Part shown: one piece after another, positions 9,277-19,639 of the stretch | Position numbering within the stretch: position 1 is the stretch's first letter | Layout: the number at the start of each line of letters is the position of its first letter | Assembly: GCF_000744825.1 (NCBI RefSeq) | Contig: NZ_JQMR01000001.1 | Span: forward strand, 496,001 to 560,000 | Length of the DNA stretch: 64,000 nucleotides | Direction of reading: 5' to 3' | Origin: Carnobacterium mobile DSM 4848 | Lineage (GTDB): Bacteria > Bacillota > Bacilli > Lactobacillales > Carnobacteriaceae | Made by a program: the position numbers and the translations under genes | The notes under the pieces: generated by a model | Databases searched by the model: none | Told to the model about the DNA's origin: nothing | What the model saw: only the letters and a program-made list of their open reading frames with translations

Positions 9277-11730
9277 TTAATTATTTACTTCATAAATCAT
9301 TTTTTCATGAACATCGATTGGAGTACCATCTGCTACTTCATCTAATATAAAGGAACCATTAGAGTACCGGTCACTCATTTGATAGTTCGAGCTAGCTAAA
9401 TGTATGGATTTGCCTTTTTCAGTCTCTATTGTATATTCATGGTCTTTATTTCCATCTAACAAGAATGCCACACGATGCGGATTGTTCTTTAATTCTCTTA
9501 AAACCAATAAACCGCGTTTTGCTCTGCCTAATGTATCAAAATCATTAAGGTTCATTTTTTTAACGGAGCCTCGATGAGTAAGGATCAGTATTTCTGATTT
9601 AGAAGCCTTACTATCAAACAGCACACCATTTACAATATAATCGTCCTTTTTCAAGTTGATGGCTTTTACGCCGGCTGCTTTCGCTCCTACTATAGGCACT
9701 TCCTCCAATGGAAAACGTAAGCCAAAACCTCGGTGAGTGACTAAGAACACATCCTTACCCAGTTGTTCTTGCGAATAAATAACATTGGTAACTAGATCTG
9801 TTTCAGTTTTCAGTTTCATTGCAACAAAAGACTTGGTTCGATAACTCCGACCGGCAGTCAAACTTTCTGCACTGGTTTGCTTAATAAAACCTTCTTTACT
9901 AATAAGTGTAAAGGTCGTTTCCGGGTCAAATTCGTTTAATCCAAACGCTTTAAGCACCATTTCGTCTTTTTCAAATGTAATGTTTTGAGAAAGGTGTTCA
10001 CCCATATCTTTCCATTTTAATTCTGCAATTTCGTGAACTGGACGATAGATCACATTTCCTTTAGTCGTAAACAGCAAGAGATGATTTAAGGTATTTAATT
10101 GTTCAATAAAAATAGGGTAATCGCCTTCCCGTACACCGATCTCTTCTGGCTTGGATGCACCATAAGAACGTAAGCTCGTTCGTTTGATATAGCCTTCTTT
10201 TGTAACCGAAACAATTACTTCTTCTTGCGTTACCAGCAATTCAGTTTCTACTTTTAATTCTTCTATTTCTGCTTCAATCATTGTTCTACGAGGATTGCCA
10301 TAATTTTTTTTGATTTCAGCAAGTTCTTTTTTCATCACTCGCTTCATTTCCGCAGAACTGGTTAAAATCTTTGTAAAAGAAAGAATAGCTTTCTTGAGTG
10401 TTTCAGCTTCTAGCTCTAGAGCTGTAATATCTGTATTGGTTAAACGGTATAATTGTAAAGAAACAATCGCTTCTGCTTGTGCTTCAGTGAATGCAAACTG
10501 TTCCTTGATATTTTCTTTTGCATTTTTCTTATCTTTACTACTGCGAATCGCAAAAATAACTTGGTCTAAAATAGAAAGGGCTTTGATCAAACCTTCAACG
10601 ATATGAGCCCGACTTTCTGCTTTTCTCAAATTAAATTGTGTCCGTCGAGTAATGATTTCACGTTGGTGTTCAAGATAAGCTTCTAACATACGAATAATGC
10701 CTACTTGTTTAGGCCGCTTTTTATCGATAGCTACCATATTAAAATTATAAGAAATTTGCAAATCAGTGTTTTTGAGCAAATAAGTTAAAATCCCTTGAGT
10801 ATTTACGTCTTTCTTAAGTTCTACTACGATTTGCAGTCCAGTCCGGTCTGATTCATCGCGAACTTCAGCGATTCCGTCTATGCGTTTATTGATACGGATT
10901 TCATCTAATTTACGGACCAGTACAGCCTTGTTGACATCATAAGGAATTTCATTGATCACGATTTGTTGTTTCCCGCCTCTTAAGTCTTCGATTCTAGTCT
11001 TAGAACGAACAATTACTTTTCCTCTTCCAGTCTCATAAGCTTTTCTTATCCCGTTTACGCCTTGTAAAATTCCGCCTGTTGGAAAGTCGGGTCCTTTCAA
11101 ATGAGTCATCAATTCCGGCACGGTTGCCTGAGGATGATCAATCAAATGGATCGTTGCATCAATTACTTCAGTTAAGTTATGTGCTGGAATATCCGTTGCA
11201 TAACCGGCAGAAATACCTGTTGCGCCATTAACCAGTAAGTTAGGGTAGCGTACAGGTAAAACAGTAGGTTCTTCATCCGTATCATCAAAGTTTAATACAA
11301 AATCGACGGTTTCTTTATCAATATCCTGTAGTAATTCTGAGGCTATTTTAGCTAGACGTGCTTCTGTATACCGCATAGCAGCCGGAGGATCTCCATCCAT
11401 ACTACCGTTATTCCCATGCATTTCAATCAATTCTTCACGTTGCTTCCAATCCTGGCTCAATCGTACCATGGCTTCATAAACACTGCTATCGCCATGCGGA
11501 TGGTAGTTACCAATCACATTCCCAACCGTTTTAGCCGATTTGCGGAACCCTTTTTCATAGGTATTTCCTTCTACATTCATTGCATATAAGATCCGGCGTT
11601 GCACTGGTTTTAAGCCGTCACGAATATCTGGAAGCGCACGTTCCTGGATAATGTATTTGGAGTACCGGCCAAAACGGTCTCCCATTACTTCTTCAAGCGT
11701 TAATTCTTGAATATCCGCTCTATTCTCCAT
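9277..11730 (-). CDS. parC: DNA topoisomerase IV subunit A
   Basis: The 817-aa product is the breakage-reunion subunit of topoisomerase IV, which decatenates daughter chromosomes. The active-site tyrosine is in [10 protein letters not shown] (Y121). The quinolone-resistance-determining region reads [12 protein letters not shown], with the usual Ser and Glu, so no obvious resistance change is present. The C-terminal half carries the repeats of the beta-pinwheel DNA-wrapping domain. The gene overlaps the end of parE by 11 bases; its ribosome binding site (AAAGGAAGTG) lies inside parE, so the subunits are probably translationally coupled. ParC is favoured over GyrA because of the parE partner. 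Confidence 0.96.
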   Translation of the reverse strand: MENRADIQELTLEEVMGDRFGRYSKYIIQERALPDIRDGLKPVQRRILYAMNVEGNTYEKGFRKSAKTVGNVIGNYHPHGDSSVYEAMVRLSQDWKQREELIEMHGNNGSMDGDPPAAMRYTEARLAKIASELLQDIDKETVDFVLNFDDTDEEPTVLPVRYPNLLVNGATGISAGYATDIPAHNLTEVIDATIHLIDHPQATVPELMTHLKGPDFPTGGILQGVNGIRKAYETGRGKVIVRSKTRIEDLRGGKQQIVINEIPYDVNKAVLVRKLDEIRINKRIDGIAEVRDESDRTGLQIVVELKKDVNTQGILTYLLKNTDLQISYNFNMVAIDKKRPKQVGIIRMLEAYLEHQREIITRRTQFNLRKAESRAHIVEGLIKALSILDQVIFAIRSSKDKKNAKENIKEQFAFTEAQAEAIVSLQLYRLTNTDITALELEAETLKKAILSFTKILTSSAEMKRVMKKELAEIKKNYGNPRRTMIEAEIEELKVETELLVTQEEVIVSVTKEGYIKRTSLRSYGASKPEEIGVREGDYPIFIEQLNTLNHLLLFTTKGNVIYRPVHEIAELKWKDMGEHLSQNITFEKDEMVLKAFGLNEFDPETTFTLISKEGFIKQTSAESLTAGRSYRTKSFVAMKLKTETDLVTNVIYSQEQLGKDVFLVTHRGFGLRFPLEEVPIVGAKAAGVKAINLKKDDYIVNGVLFDSKASKSEILILTHRGSVKKMNLNDFDTLGRAKRGLLVLRELKNNPHRVAFLLDGNKDHEYTIETEKGKSIHLASSNYQMSDRYSNGSFILDEVADGTPIDVHEKMIYEVNN

Positions 11731-13717
11731 CTACAGCACTTCCTTTATGTTCTAATTCTGATGTTTCCATTAGCTGTTCGTTTTCCAATATACTGTTGCT
11801 TTCTTCAAGCGAAAACTCCACATGAGATTCGATCCACTTACGACGCGGTTCAACTTTATCTCCCATTAAAACAGCTACACGGCGTTCAGCTTGAGCAGCA
11901 TCATCGATTCTGACACGGATAAGCGTTCTAGTGTCTGGGTCCATGGTCGTTTCCCACAGTTGCCCAGCATTCATTTCTCCTAATCCTTTATACCGCTGCA
12001 AAATATAATTCTTGCCAAAAGCTTTCGTCACATCGACCAATTCGTCATCAGTCCAAGCATAAGCAATTTTTTCTTTTTTCCCAGTTCCCTTTGATAATTT
12101 ATATAAGGGCGGCATCGCTAAATAAATTTTTCCGGCTTCAAATAAAGGTTTCATATATCGGTAGAAAAACGTCAATAATAACACTTGAATATGAGCCCCA
12201 TCCGTATCGGCATCTGTCATGATAATAATTTTATCGTAATTACAAGCTGCTAAATCAAACTCTGGCCCTACTCCGGCACCAATCGTATAAATCATAGTAT
12301 TGATTTCTTCATTTTTCATAATGTCTTGTAATTTCGCTTTTTCAGTATTGATGACTTTTCCGCGTAAGGGTAAAATCGCTTGGAATTTACGGTCCCGTCC
12401 TTGTTTTGCAGAACCTCCAGCTGAATCTCCTTCGACTAAATACAATTCATTTCGCTTCGCATTTTTGCTTTGCGCTGGTGTGAGTTTTCCTGATAACAGC
12501 GAATCATTCTTTTTCCGTTTTTTCCCATTTCGGCTTTCTTCCCGTGCTTTTCTAGCCGCGTTTCGTGCTTCTCTTGCTGAAAGAGCTTTGCGAATCAATT
12601 GTTGGCTTGTTTCTCCATTCTCTACTAAGTAAAAACCTAATTGTTCGCCGATTACTGCTTCAACTGCTCCACGGGCCTGTCCTGTACCTAGCTTGCTCTT
12701 CGTTTGCCCTTCAAACTGAAGCAAGTCTTCAGGAATACGTACAGAGATGATTGCCGCCAATCCTTCTCTAAAATCGCTGCCTTCCAGATTTTTGTCTTTT
12801 TCTTTTAACAAATTGACCTTACGAGCATAGTCATTAAAGCTCTTTGTTAAAGCTGTTTTCATACTAGATTCATGAGTTCCGCCGTCTTTTGTTCTGACAT
12901 TATTAACAAAAGACAAAATATTTTCGGAATAGCCATCATTGTATTGGAAAGAAAATTCTACTTCAATCTCATTATTCTCTCCTGAAAAATAAGCTACAGG
13001 GGTAAGGGTATCTTTATCCTCATTTAAATAAGCTACAAATTCTTTTATTCCTTCTTCATAATGAAAAACATCTGATTGGTCATTTCGTTCATCAATCAAT
13101 TCAATTCGAAGGTTTTTTAATAGAAAAGCTGATTCTCTTAAGCGTTCAGAAAGAACATCATAGGAATATTTTATTGTAGAAAAAATTGTCGCATCTGGTT
13201 TAAAATGGACAGTTGTTCCATTTTTTTTCTGACTATTTTTTTTCTTCGTTAACGTTCCTTTAGGTTTTCCACCATTAACAAACTCTTGCTTGTACTCAAT
13301 ACCATCTCTAACAATCGTAACCGTAAGCCATTCTGAAAGTGCATTAACAACACTGGCTCCAACGCCGTGTAACCCGCCAGAAGTCTTATAGCCGCCTTCT
13401 TGTCCGAATTTACCACCAGCATGCAATACCGTGAAGATAACTTGAACTGTTGGAATGCCGGAAGCGTGCATCCCTATCGGCATCCCGCGTCCGTTATCTT
13501 TTACACTGACACTATCGTCTTTATGCAACGTCACTACGATTTCATTTCCATAGCCAGATAAAGCTTCATCTACTGAATTATCTACGATTTCATAAACCAA
13601 ATGATGCAATCCTCTTGTATCTGTAGAACCAATATACATTCCTGGTCGTTTACGTACAGCCTCTAGCCCTTCTAGGACTTGAATAGAAGCATCGTTGTAT
13701 TCTGTTTTTCTTTGCAT
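11720..13717 (-). CDS. parE: DNA topoisomerase IV subunit B
   Basis: This is the ATPase subunit of topoisomerase IV (665 aa). It has a GHKL ATP-binding site ([37 protein letters not shown]), the transducer domain, and the TOPRIM metal site ([16 protein letters not shown] ... DADTDGAHI). The ATG follows AAGGAG by about 8 bases. It is the first gene of a parE-parC pair, and the product should form a heterotetramer with ParC. Confidence 0.96.
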   Translation of the reverse strand: MQRKTEYNDASIQVLEGLEAVRKRPGMYIGSTDTRGLHHLVYEIVDNSVDEALSGYGNEIVVTLHKDDSVSVKDNGRGMPIGMHASGIPTVQVIFTVLHAGGKFGQEGGYKTSGGLHGVGASVVNALSEWLTVTIVRDGIEYKQEFVNGGKPKGTLTKKKNSQKKNGTTVHFKPDATIFSTIKYSYDVLSERLRESAFLLKNLRIELIDERNDQSDVFHYEEGIKEFVAYLNEDKDTLTPVAYFSGENNEIEVEFSFQYNDGYSENILSFVNNVRTKDGGTHESSMKTALTKSFNDYARKVNLLKEKDKNLEGSDFREGLAAIISVRIPEDLLQFEGQTKSKLGTGQARGAVEAVIGEQLGFYLVENGETSQQLIRKALSAREARNAARKAREESRNGKKRKKNDSLLSGKLTPAQSKNAKRNELYLVEGDSAGGSAKQGRDRKFQAILPLRGKVINTEKAKLQDIMKNEEINTMIYTIGAGVGPEFDLAACNYDKIIIMTDADTDGAHIQVLLLTFFYRYMKPLFEAGKIYLAMPPLYKLSKGTGKKEKIAYAWTDDELVDVTKAFGKNYILQRYKGLGEMNAGQLWETTMDPDTRTLIRVRIDDAAQAERRVAVLMGDKVEPRRKWIESHVEFSLEESNSILENEQLMETSELEHKGSAVDGE

Positions 13718-13930
13718 GTATAAAAACTCCTTAAATCCTTATTACGTCATACGTAGCGGCAAAAATTAACATGCGTTCAAAAGAAATTTCTTCTCTTTCA
13801 ACGTCTTTCATTAACATTTTCACTTTGTAGTCATCCGTTTATTTCGTTAAGCATCTATTCAATAATACTCTAACTATAAGGGATTGAAAAGAAAAAATCA
13901 CCCTTTTTATTTAAAAACCGAAAGTATGTT

Positions 13931-13949
13931 CGTATACAAAAAGTATACG
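13931..13949. promoter_or_regulatory. Perfect inverted repeat between parE and plsY, possible operator
   Basis: CGTATAC and GTATACG form a perfect 7-base dyad around AAAAA. It lies in the 430-base gap between the divergent parE and plsY genes, where promoters for both must lie. It looks like a regulator-binding palindrome, but I cannot match it to a known factor. No other gene or RNA is evident in this gap. Confidence 0.35.
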
Positions 13950-14153
13950 CCATGCTTTCTTATTAAACAAGTTTCATTATAAAAAAGCAAGTTAAACTCT
14001 ATAAAGAATTTTTATGGTCATTTTTTTCTTTAAGTTTAGCTCTATTCTGCTTTCAGCTCATTCGCATTACTCGATTTTTACTAGCCTTAAAATAAAATAA
14101 ATGGTAAAATATGGCGTATCGGCAATTAAATTGCTGAGTTAGGAGTGAATAAA

Positions 14154-14762
14154 GTGCTTAAAATAATCCTTATGTTCATTACAGCCTATTTACTCGGTTC
14201 CATTCCATCTGGAGTATGGATAGGCAAAAAAATCTACGGAAAAGACATCCGGAATTATGGCAGTGGAAACTCTGGAACGACGAATACTTTTCGGGTTTTA
14301 GGAATAAAAGCTGGAATTCTTGTTTTGTTTGCTGATGTTTTAAAAGGAACTCTTGCAGCTAGTCTGCCTTACTTGCTCCATTCTGATCTTAATCCAATGG
14401 TGGTAGGACTCGGAGCAATCATAGGACACACCTTCCCTGTTTTTGCGCAATTTAAAGGTGGCAAAGCCGTAGCAACGAGTGCCGGTGTACTATTAGCCTA
14501 TAACCCGTCATTTTTTATTTATTGTGTGTTGTTGTTTTTGGTTATTTTATTTTTTTCACGTATGGTCAGTTTTTCCAGCATGCTTTCCTTGCTGATTATA
14601 ACACCCTCTACTCTTTTAACAAATGACTGGATTTTAACAACTATTGCTGCACTCTTAACTATTTTTATTATTTACCGACATAAAGACAATATAAAAAGAA
14701 TACGCACGGGTACAGAAAGTAAGGTTCCATTCGGTTTCGGTTATAAAAAAGATTCCAAGTAA
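14154..14762 (+). CDS. plsY: Glycerol-3-phosphate acyltransferase PlsY
   Basis: This integral membrane enzyme transfers the acyl group of acyl-phosphate to glycerol-3-phosphate, the first step of phospholipid synthesis in Gram-positives. The 202-aa protein has the three PlsY motifs: GSIPSG at the N-terminus, GSGNSGTTNTFRVLG, and GHTFPVFAQFKGGKAVATS, with five or so hydrophobic spans. I choose the GTG at 14154 because AGGAG lies 8 bases upstream; the in-frame GTG at 14145 lies inside that ribosome binding site. It is transcribed divergently from parE, the common plsY-parE arrangement in Firmicutes. Confidence 0.94.
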   Translation: MLKIILMFITAYLLGSIPSGVWIGKKIYGKDIRNYGSGNSGTTNTFRVLGIKAGILVLFADVLKGTLAASLPYLLHSDLNPMVVGLGAIIGHTFPVFAQFKGGKAVATSAGVLLAYNPSFFIYCVLLFLVILFFSRMVSFSSMLSLLIITPSTLLTNDWILTTIAALLTIFIIYRHKDNIKRIRTGTESKVPFGFGYKKDSK

Positions 14763-14786
14763 TGAATTTAACCTTGCCAAACCAAA

Positions 14787-14821
14787 CGCCTGACAGAATT
14801 AAACTGTCAGGCGTTTTTTTG
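14787..14821 (+). terminator. Terminator of plsY
   Basis: CGCCTGACAG and CTGTCAGGCG form a perfect 10-base stem with a 7-base loop followed by TTTTTTT. It lies between the convergent plsY and epimerase genes. Confidence 0.93.
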
Positions 14822-14826
14822 ATGGT

Positions 14827-15702
14827 TTACTCGATTGTGATGTCGTAGTGACAATTAAATTGTCCATTCGGTTCCAATAGCTGTATTCCCATTTTTTCTT
14901 CTAATTTCCCGCTTGCATCAGTTGCATCAGCAATTCCAAACCAGGGTTCAATACAAACTAACGGAGCATCCTGTTTAGCAGGAGACCAAATCCCTACATA
15001 AGGGAAATTCTCAAAAGAAACAGCAATTCCATGCGGTGTTTTATCAGAGCGAATAGAAAAAGTATTTTTATTCTTTGTCTCATAAATTAAAGCATCTTGA
15101 TCAAATAAAGCTCTTCTCAAAGCAATGTCTGTATTTGTCTGCCCCAATGTCCGGTTTTCGAGATCCAAATAGGAACCTTTCAATGGGATAAGTGTTCTTG
15201 AGCGTTTAGGAAGAAAACTCAAGTAATAGTCTTCAAAAGAAGTCTCATTCGTTAAAGGAATATTAAATCCCGGATGTCCTCCGATTGAAAAATACATCTT
15301 TTCTTGATGGTTTAAATTTTCTACTCGATAAGCTACTCTAATCGTCTGCTTTTCTAACGAGTAGGTCAGCGTCAAACGGAAATCAAATGGGTAATGTTCT
15401 TTAGTAGCTTCACTTGCTGTTAATTCTAAAGCTACTTCAGATTCACTTTGATGGGTCACATTAAAAATATAATCTCTGGCAAAGCCATGTTGTGACATAT
15501 GATAAGTCTTATTATTGTATTCATATTGGTCATTTTTTAACCGGCCGACAAAAGGAAATAAAACCGGAGCTTGCCTTTTCCAGAAAGAAGGATCTCCTTG
15601 CCATAAATATTCAATCTGGTTTTCTTTGTTTTTGACACTAGTTAATTCTGCCCCTTTTTCAGAAACAGTAACGACTAGATATTGATTTTCTAATGTGATC
15701 AC
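14827..15702 (-). CDS. Aldose 1-epimerase family protein (LacX-like)
   Basis: The 291-aa product belongs to the galactose mutarotase fold in its LacX-like branch. Visible signatures are QAPVLFPFVGRLKN, SQHGFARD with its catalytic-type histidine, GGHPGFN, and CIEPWFGIAD near the end. These enzymes interconvert alpha and beta anomers of hexoses or hexose-6-phosphates. No sugar-use operon surrounds it, so the substrate is open. It lies next to codY on the same strand with only about 45 bases between them. Confidence 0.85.
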   Translation of the reverse strand: MITLENQYLVVTVSEKGAELTSVKNKENQIEYLWQGDPSFWKRQAPVLFPFVGRLKNDQYEYNNKTYHMSQHGFARDYIFNVTHQSESEVALELTASEATKEHYPFDFRLTLTYSLEKQTIRVAYRVENLNHQEKMYFSIGGHPGFNIPLTNETSFEDYYLSFLPKRSRTLIPLKGSYLDLENRTLGQTNTDIALRRALFDQDALIYETKNKNTFSIRSDKTPHGIAVSFENFPYVGIWSPAKQDAPLVCIEPWFGIADATDASGKLEEKMGIQLLEPNGQFNCHYDITIE

Positions 15703-15747
15703 TTTTATTCCCCCAGTAACCTTTTATTTATTAAACAAACCTATTAT

Positions 15748-16556
15748 TTAATAAATTCGCTCTTTGTTTAATGCATCGATGAATTTTGTATTGTGAACTC
15801 GGATATAGGTTCCTTTCATTCCCAATGACTTAGATTCAATAATACCACCAGACTCTAACTTTCTCAACGCATTCACAATAACGGAACGTGTTATCCCGAT
15901 TTTAGCTGCTACGTTTGAAGCAGTCAAACGACCTTCCAGTCCATTCAATTCTTCAAAAATAGCTTGGACTGCTTTCAGCTCACTATAAGATAATGTCTTC
16001 ATAGCGATTTGAACATTTGCAATGTCTCTAGCTTCTTCTTCGATTTGGGTTGATTTTTTATATAAAATCTCAATCCCTACAACTGTAGCAGCATGTTCCC
16101 CTAATATCAAATCGTCATCGTTAAACTCCGGTGATAAACGAGCTAGCAGCAAAGTGCCTAACCGTTCTCCAGCTGCGTAAATAGGAATAATGGTCGTCAG
16201 TCCATTTTTGAATAAATCTCGTGTTTCAACTGGAAAAACGGTATAGTCGCTCTCAATTCCAATGTTTGAACGTGTTTCGCTGATTTCAAGCATGCTGGCA
16301 GCATACTCGCAAGGAAATTCCTTTGCCGTTAACATCTCTTTTACACGTTCATTGTTGATTTCGTGTTTTTCATTGTATCCTAACAGGGTTCCTGCTTCAT
16401 CGATGAGATAAGCATTCACATTCAATATATCTGCAAGTATACCAGCCATATCAGTAAAAGGCAGCTTGCCTTCTTCAGTCGGATCGTTATTCACTACCCC
16501 GCCTTTTTTTGTAGCATATTATTTATTTTACGCATTTTTTGAAGCAAACCACTCAT
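15748..16556 (-). CDS. codY: GTP-sensing pleiotropic repressor CodY, reading frame broken near the N-terminus
   Basis: CodY senses GTP and branched-chain amino acids and controls nutrient-limitation genes. The main frame (15748-16494) covers most of the GAF domain and the C-terminal winged helix (ASNVAAKIGITRSVIVNALRKLESGGIIESKSLGMKGTYIRV, conserved in CodY). The usual first residues are in another frame: an ATG at 16556, 8 bases behind GGAGG, encodes MSGLLQKMRKINNMLQKKAG and then meets TAG. One extra A in the A7 run (plus-strand T at 16504-16510) would join both frames as ...LQKKGGVVNNDPTEEG. As read, full-length CodY needs slippage on the A-run, or a shorter CodY starts at the GTG at 16494. 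A sequencing error in the homopolymer is possible. The position after hslU fits the conserved cluster. Confidence 0.85.
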
Positions 16557-16578
16557 AGGCTAATCCTCCAAGCATATA

Positions 16579-18003
16579 TTATAAAATGTATCGGCTTAAA
16601 TCTTTATCTTCAACGATATGGGCAATTTTTTCATTGACATAATTTTGCGTGATCGTGATTTCTCCCATTTGCATATCTGGTGCTTCAAATAACAGATCTT
16701 CCAATAGTCTTTCTAAAATCGTGTGTAAACGACGAGCTCCGATGTTATCCGTTTCTTGGTTTACCCGATAAGCAATATCTGCTAGCTGCTCAATGGCTTC
16801 AAAAGTAAAGGTTACTTCAATATTGTCTGTCTCTAATAAAGCAACATATTGTTTAACCAACGCGTTATTCGGTTCTGTTAAAATTTTAACAAAGTCTTCT
16901 TTTGACAGATCATCTAGTTCTACACGAATTGGAAAACGTCCTTGTAATTCCGGAATTAAATCACTCGGTTTAGATACGTGGAAAGCACCTGAAGCAATAA
17001 ACAGGATATGATCTGTTTGGATCGTTCCATATTTTGTAGTCACTTGTGAGCCTTCAACAATCGGCAATATGTCACGTTGAACACCTTCACGAGATACTTC
17101 CCCTGAGTTGCTGCTTCTAGATGTGATCTTGTCAAATTCATCGATGAAGATAATTCCAGAATTTTGAGCTAATGTGATAGCTTCAGCATGGATATCTTCT
17201 CGGTTAACTAATTTTTCTGATTCTTCTTGAATTAAAATATCAAGAGCTTCTCTAACTGTTACGGAGCGCTTTACTTTATTTTTTGGACGTAAAGCTCCTA
17301 ATGTATCATTCAAATCAATACCCATTTGTTCTAAACTGGCATTCATAGGAGAGTTCATTGTTTTTTTGCTTTCTTCAACAGCAATCGTCACTTCTCTGTT
17401 ATCTAATAAACCATCACGAATTTGTTGTTTAATGGTTTCCCGGTTTATCGAAATAGATTCTGGAACTTCTGTTTCAGTTTCATCATCTTCTTCGCTATCT
17501 GCACTTGGATTCAATCCCATACCTTTCAGCATAGCTTCAAATGGATTAGGCGCAGCTGTTTCTTTTTTCTCTTTTTTAATACCTGGCACTAAGATTTTAG
17601 CTAAGCGATCAATGGCTATTTTTTCAGCTTTTATATACACACTTGAATATTGACGCTTTTCAACCAGCAAAATCGCTGCTTCAACTAAATCGCGTACCAT
17701 CGATTCTACATCACGACCAATATACCCTACTTCAGTAAATTTAGTAGCTTCTACTTTAATAAAAGGTGCTTTAACAATCGTAGCTAAACGGCGCGCAATT
17801 TCTGTTTTCCCTACCCCTGTTGGCCCAATCATCAATATATTTTTAGGTGTAATATCTTTTTGGAAATCTTCATCTAGTTGCAAACGACGGTACCGATTGC
17901 GTAAAGCTACAGCAACTGATTTTTTTGCGTTGGTTTGTCCAATAATATAATTGTCTAATTCTGCAACAATTTCTCTGGGTGTCATATTTTCTAAAGTATT
18001 CAT
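16579..18003 (-). CDS. hslU: HslU (ClpY) ATPase subunit of the HslUV protease
   Basis: This AAA+ unfoldase forms a hexameric ring that feeds substrates to HslV. The 474-aa protein starts with the conserved TPREIVAELDNYIIGQ, has Walker A GPTGVGKTEIARRL, Walker B IIFIDEFDKI, and sensor regions GRFPIRVEL and GARRLHTILERLLED. An insert of acidic residues (around 150-180) corresponds to the variable I-domain. The C-terminus SRYIL is the tail that docks in HslV. It lies 15 bases after hslV and ahead of codY, as in B. subtilis clpQ-clpY-codY. Confidence 0.97.
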   Translation of the reverse strand: MNTLENMTPREIVAELDNYIIGQTNAKKSVAVALRNRYRRLQLDEDFQKDITPKNILMIGPTGVGKTEIARRLATIVKAPFIKVEATKFTEVGYIGRDVESMVRDLVEAAILLVEKRQYSSVYIKAEKIAIDRLAKILVPGIKKEKKETAAPNPFEAMLKGMGLNPSADSEEDDETETEVPESISINRETIKQQIRDGLLDNREVTIAVEESKKTMNSPMNASLEQMGIDLNDTLGALRPKNKVKRSVTVREALDILIQEESEKLVNREDIHAEAITLAQNSGIIFIDEFDKITSRSSNSGEVSREGVQRDILPIVEGSQVTTKYGTIQTDHILFIASGAFHVSKPSDLIPELQGRFPIRVELDDLSKEDFVKILTEPNNALVKQYVALLETDNIEVTFTFEAIEQLADIAYRVNQETDNIGARRLHTILERLLEDLLFEAPDMQMGEITITQNYVNEKIAHIVEDKDLSRYIL

Positions 18004-18018
18004 TCTTTTCTCACGTCC

Positions 18019-18558
18019 TTATAATTCTTCAACAACGATGTTGTGGTTAGTATAAACACAAATATCTGCAGCTACATTTAAACTTTCTTCTGCAATTTCT
18101 GCTGCAGTTAGGTCCTTGCCATATTTTTTTAATGCTCGTCCTGCAGAAAGAGCAAAATTCCCACCGGAGCCAATCGCTAAGATACCATCATCTGGTTGGA
18201 TAACTTCGCCTGAACCTGAAACGAGCAACATCTCATCTTTATTCATCACAATCAGCAAAGCTTCTAATTTTTGAAGCGCTCGGTCTGTCCGCCATTCTTG
18301 TGCTAATTCAACTGCAGCACGCGTTAAATTACCTTTGTATTCATTTAATTTTGCTTCAAATTTTTCTTCTAAAGTAAATGCATCGGCTACGCTTCCAGCA
18401 AAACCAACTAGTACTTTATCATTGTAGATTCGGCGCACTTTACGAGCTGTGCCTTTCATAATGACACTTTCACCCATCGTGACTTGTCCGTCTCCTGACA
18501 TGGCACAAGCCCCGTTGTGTTGGATTGCAAAAATCGTTGTAGCATGAAATGTTGTCAT
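18019..18558 (-). CDS. hslV: HslV (ClpQ) peptidase subunit
   Basis: This is the proteasome-like peptidase partner of HslU. I start it at the ATG at 18558, which follows GGAGG by 8 bases and gives [16 protein letters not shown], aligning with the Bacillus ClpQ N-terminus; an ATG seven codons earlier would add a non-conserved leader. Conserved blocks include the ATTIF strand, [25 protein letters not shown], and [14 protein letters not shown]. As in Bacillus, a few residues precede the ATT sequence, so the N-terminal nucleophile may be processed differently from E. coli HslV. It is coupled to hslU downstream. Confidence 0.95.
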   Translation of the reverse strand: MTTFHATTIFAIQHNGACAMSGDGQVTMGESVIMKGTARKVRRIYNDKVLVGFAGSVADAFTLEEKFEAKLNEYKGNLTRAAVELAQEWRTDRALQKLEALLIVMNKDEMLLVSGSGEVIQPDDGILAIGSGGNFALSAGRALKKYGKDLTAAEIAEESLNVAADICVYTNHNIVVEEL

Positions 18559-18600
18559 TCTTTTTTCCTCCATCATCATCTCGTCAGCTAACTTAACGTA

Positions 18601-19500
18601 TTAAGCACGTGGATGAAACTGACGATAATTTTTTTGTAAATGTTCTTTTGTCACGTGTGCATAGATTTGCGTGGAAGACAAACTGGCATGACCCAACAAT
18701 TCTTGAACGGTCCGCAGATCTGCTCCATTATTTAATAGATGAGTAGCAAAAGTATGCCTTAACATATGAGGGTGAATATCCGCAGTTAAACTGCTCTTTT
18801 TTATAATCTGATTCAAAATATATTCAATTCCTGAAGCCGATAGTTGATCGCCATATTGGTTCACAAATAGATAGTCATGTTCTTTATGGTATTTTGTCAT
18901 TAACAGAGAACGCCCTTTTCTAAGGTACTCTTGTAAAGCGACAGCTGCATAATGACCAAACGGAACGTAACGTTCTTTGTTGCCTTTCCCATGGATCAAA
19001 ACGACACTTAAATCAAAATCGATATCTTTTAATTGAATGTTTTTACATTCACTGAGCCTTATTCCTGTTCCATAAAGAACCTCTAAAAGAGCTTCATTCC
19101 GAAAATCAAGCGGCTTTTCTCCTTTAACAGCTTGAAATAAAGCATCCATCTCTTTTTCATAAAAAAATCGAGGCAAACGAAGCGTTTTCTTTTTTAAATG
19201 GATATAAGAAAACGGATTTTCCGTTACAGCTTGATTTTTTAAAAGAAATTGATAGAATGCTCTCAGGCTTGATATTTTTCTTGAAATGGTATTACGGCTT
19301 AATTCTCGTTGGCTCAATTCTCCCAAAAAAATGCGAACATCTTGTAAAGTGACCTTTTCGTATTGAGTGTCACCAGTTGCCGCTAAGAAATCTGAAAATT
19401 CAGTAATATCTTCTTCATATGCTTTTTTAGTGAGCTCAGAATAATGACGTTCAGTAATCAAATACCGCAAAAAAACTTCTTTCATTTCCAAATTATCCAA
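18601..19500 (-). CDS. xerC: Tyrosine recombinase XerC (CodV-like)
   Basis: This site-specific recombinase of about 300 aa resolves chromosome dimers at dif together with XerD. It has an N-terminal SAM-like DNA-binding domain (FLRYLITERHYSELTKKAYEEDI) and a catalytic domain with the R-K-H-R-H-Y set: TGIRLSE, GKGNKERYVP, HMLRHTFATHLL, LGHASLSSTQIYAHV. The start is uncertain. A TTG at 19500 lies 8 bases after GGAGGG and gives MDNLEMKEVF; an ATG at 19485 is also possible, and longer in-frame forms to 19557 lack homology. It sits between topA and hslV as in B. subtilis codV. Confidence 0.92.
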   Translation of the reverse strand: MDNLEMKEVFLRYLITERHYSELTKKAYEEDITEFSDFLAATGDTQYEKVTLQDVRIFLGELSQRELSRNTISRKISSLRAFYQFLLKNQAVTENPFSYIHLKKKTLRLPRFFYEKEMDALFQAVKGEKPLDFRNEALLEVLYGTGIRLSECKNIQLKDIDFDLSVVLIHGKGNKERYVPFGHYAAVALQEYLRKGRSLLMTKYHKEHDYLFVNQYGDQLSASGIEYILNQIIKKSSLTADIHPHMLRHTFATHLLNNGADLRTVQELLGHASLSSTQIYAHVTKEHLQKNYRQFHPRA

Positions 19501-19639
19501 AAAAACCCTCCACTCATATGACAAAATTACTTTATCATAGAAATAAAGGGAATACAATTGAATATGCTGAATGCTTTTTAAACTTATTGATTTTTTAATC
19601 TATTTCATTAAGAGAGCTAAAAAAGAACATCTAAACTCA

